A DNA stretch of 64,000 nt. It comes from Candidatus Caenarcanales bacterium (GTDB lineage: Bacteria > Cyanobacteriota > Vampirovibrionia > 2-02-FULL-35-15). A program made the position numbers and the translations under genes. Shown here piece after piece: positions 63,113 to 64,000 of this stretch. A model generated the notes under the pieces. It was not told the origin of the DNA. It ran no database searches and saw only the letters and a list, made by a program, of their open reading frames with translations. The stretch is from NCBI GenBank assembly GCA_020050435.1, contig JAGVKQ010000016.1, forward strand, positions 1 through 64,000, given 5' to 3'. Each line of letters opens with the position of its first letter. Position 1 is the stretch's first letter.

Positions 63113-64000
63113 ATGAAGAAAAAAATTTTAGTGACAGGTGCAGGTGGCTTCATAGGTCATCATTTGACGAAATACCTTGTTGAAAAGGGATATTGGGTTA
63201 GGGGTGTAGATATAAAACATCCTGAATTTGAACAAACTTCTGCTAATGAGTTCTTAATTTTAGACTTGAGAAAATGGGAAAGCTGCTTAGAAGCAACAAA
63301 AGCTATAGATGAAGTTTATGCACTTGCAGCTGATATGGGAGGAATGGGTTTTATATCATGCCATCATTCAGAAATTTTATATAATAACTCTTTAATTAAT
63401 CTTCATACTATAGAAGCAGCTAGACAAAATAAAGTAAAAAAATATCTTTTTACATCATCTGCTTGTGTTTATCCAGAATACAAACAAACGAGTATAGATG
63501 TTGCTCCATTAAAAGAAGAAGATGCATATCCAGCCGCTCCTCAAGATGCATACGGTTGGGAAAAGTTAGTATCTGAAAGACTCTGCCTACATTACAAAGA
63601 AGATTATAAGTTTGAAACTAAAATAGTTCGTTTTCACAATATATTTGGACCTAAAGGAACCTGGGATGGTGGAAGAGAAAAAGCACCAGCAGCACTATGT
63701 AGAAAAATAGCAACAGCAAAACTTACTGGTAATAGTGAAATAGAATTATGGGGAGACGGCAAACAAACCAGATCGTTTTGTTATATAGATGATTGTGTAA
63801 CTGGTTTGTATAAAATAATGGAATCAAATTATTCTCAGCCTTTAAATTTAGGACAGGACAGACTAATAAGCATAAATGAACTTGCTGATTTGATTTCAAA
63901 TATAGCTAATATAAAAATAACTAAAAAGCATATTCCTGGACCACAAGGTGTTAGAGGGAGAAATTCAGACAACTCTTTACTTAAAGAAATATTAAAATGG
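63113..64000 (+). CDS. GDP-mannose 3,5-epimerase-like NAD-dependent epimerase (partial, 3' end outside window)
   Basis: The first 296 codons of an extended SDR are present; the frame is still open at the window end. The NAD motif GAGGFIG is at residues 9-15. AADMGGMGFI, YNNSLIN, SSACVYPEYKQ, the YxxxK-like AYGWEK, RFHNIFGPKGTWDGGREKAPAA and GDGKQTRSFCYIDDC match GDP-mannose 3,5-epimerase (GME), which makes GDP-L-galactose or GDP-L-gulose. The family is best known in plants but occurs in bacteria. It follows the GT4 gene by 68 bases. Confidence 0.88.
   Translation, partial: MKKKILVTGAGGFIGHHLTKYLVEKGYWVRGVDIKHPEFEQTSANEFLILDLRKWESCLEATKAIDEVYALAADMGGMGFISCHHSEILYNNSLINLHTIEAARQNKVKKYLFTSSACVYPEYKQTSIDVAPLKEEDAYPAAPQDAYGWEKLVSERLCLHYKEDYKFETKIVRFHNIFGPKGTWDGGREKAPAALCRKIATAKLTGNSEIELWGDGKQTRSFCYIDDCVTGLYKIMESNYSQPLNLGQDRLISINELADLISNIANIKITKKHIPGPQGVRGRNSDNSLLKEILKW

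Overview
This window is AT-rich bacterial chromosome, densely coded, with no gene-free stretch longer than about 300 bases. Several features point to the non-photosynthetic sister lineage of Cyanobacteria (Vampirovibrionia / 'Melainabacteria'): an atpZ-atpI-atpB order, a SigF/SigB-type sigma factor ending like cyanobacterial group 3 sigmas, a DUF3326 protein, a DUF4330 protein next to an IctB-like O-antigen ligase, a small c-type cytochrome, and short GC-rich palindromes of the kind scattered through cyanobacterial genomes. No photosynthesis gene is seen. The lineage call is inference from gene content, not a phylogeny.

Region 1 (1-17,500) is housekeeping: glutaredoxin, ribosomal protein L31, IspG, a large TPR protein, the start of an F-type ATPase operon that stops after subunit a, an OppD-like ATPase, a sigma factor, GalE, two ribbon-helix-helix proteins, SuhB, QueG, RimO, UvrC, AhcY, a fumarylacetoacetase-family enzyme and an AI-2E-family membrane protein. 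Region 2 (17,500-36,900) has tRNA-Lys, small unknown secreted proteins, MgtC, GshB, accD-accA, an SDR, PriA with a translationally coupled and apparently catalytically dead tyrosine recombinase, DUF3326, a secreted protein of 37-residue repeats, an O-antigen ligase, RsfS overlapped by a shortened purine-nucleoside-phosphorylase-like protein, GpmI, NrdR and a glycine-oxidase-like enzyme. Region 3 (36,900-46,700) has GcvT, Frr, UppP, TrmD, TsaD, MiaA, tRNA-Tyr and tRNA-Thr, Tmk, cytochrome c, L9, SerA and a DUF4258/YgiT toxin-antitoxin-like pair with a divergent DUF2283 gene.

Region 4 (46,700-64,000) is accessory. A cytosolic Ser/Thr protein kinase is divergent from an unrecognised 954-residue protein with one central membrane segment. 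They are followed by a surface-polysaccharide cluster: SAM methyltransferases, several GT4 glycosyltransferases, a CgeB-like transferase, a radical SAM/SPASM enzyme, a Wzy-like polymerase and, running off the end, a GDP-mannose 3,5-epimerase-like enzyme. Together these look able to build and decorate a methylated polymer.

The most unusual signals are two GC-rich palindromes inserted in frame inside conserved genes (queG and uvrC). They belong to a wider set of palindromes between genes. Others are the dead recombinase behind priA, the half-length phosphorylase, miaA with no ATG and an altered Walker A motif directly behind its own substrate tRNA, and the kinase/954-residue pair.
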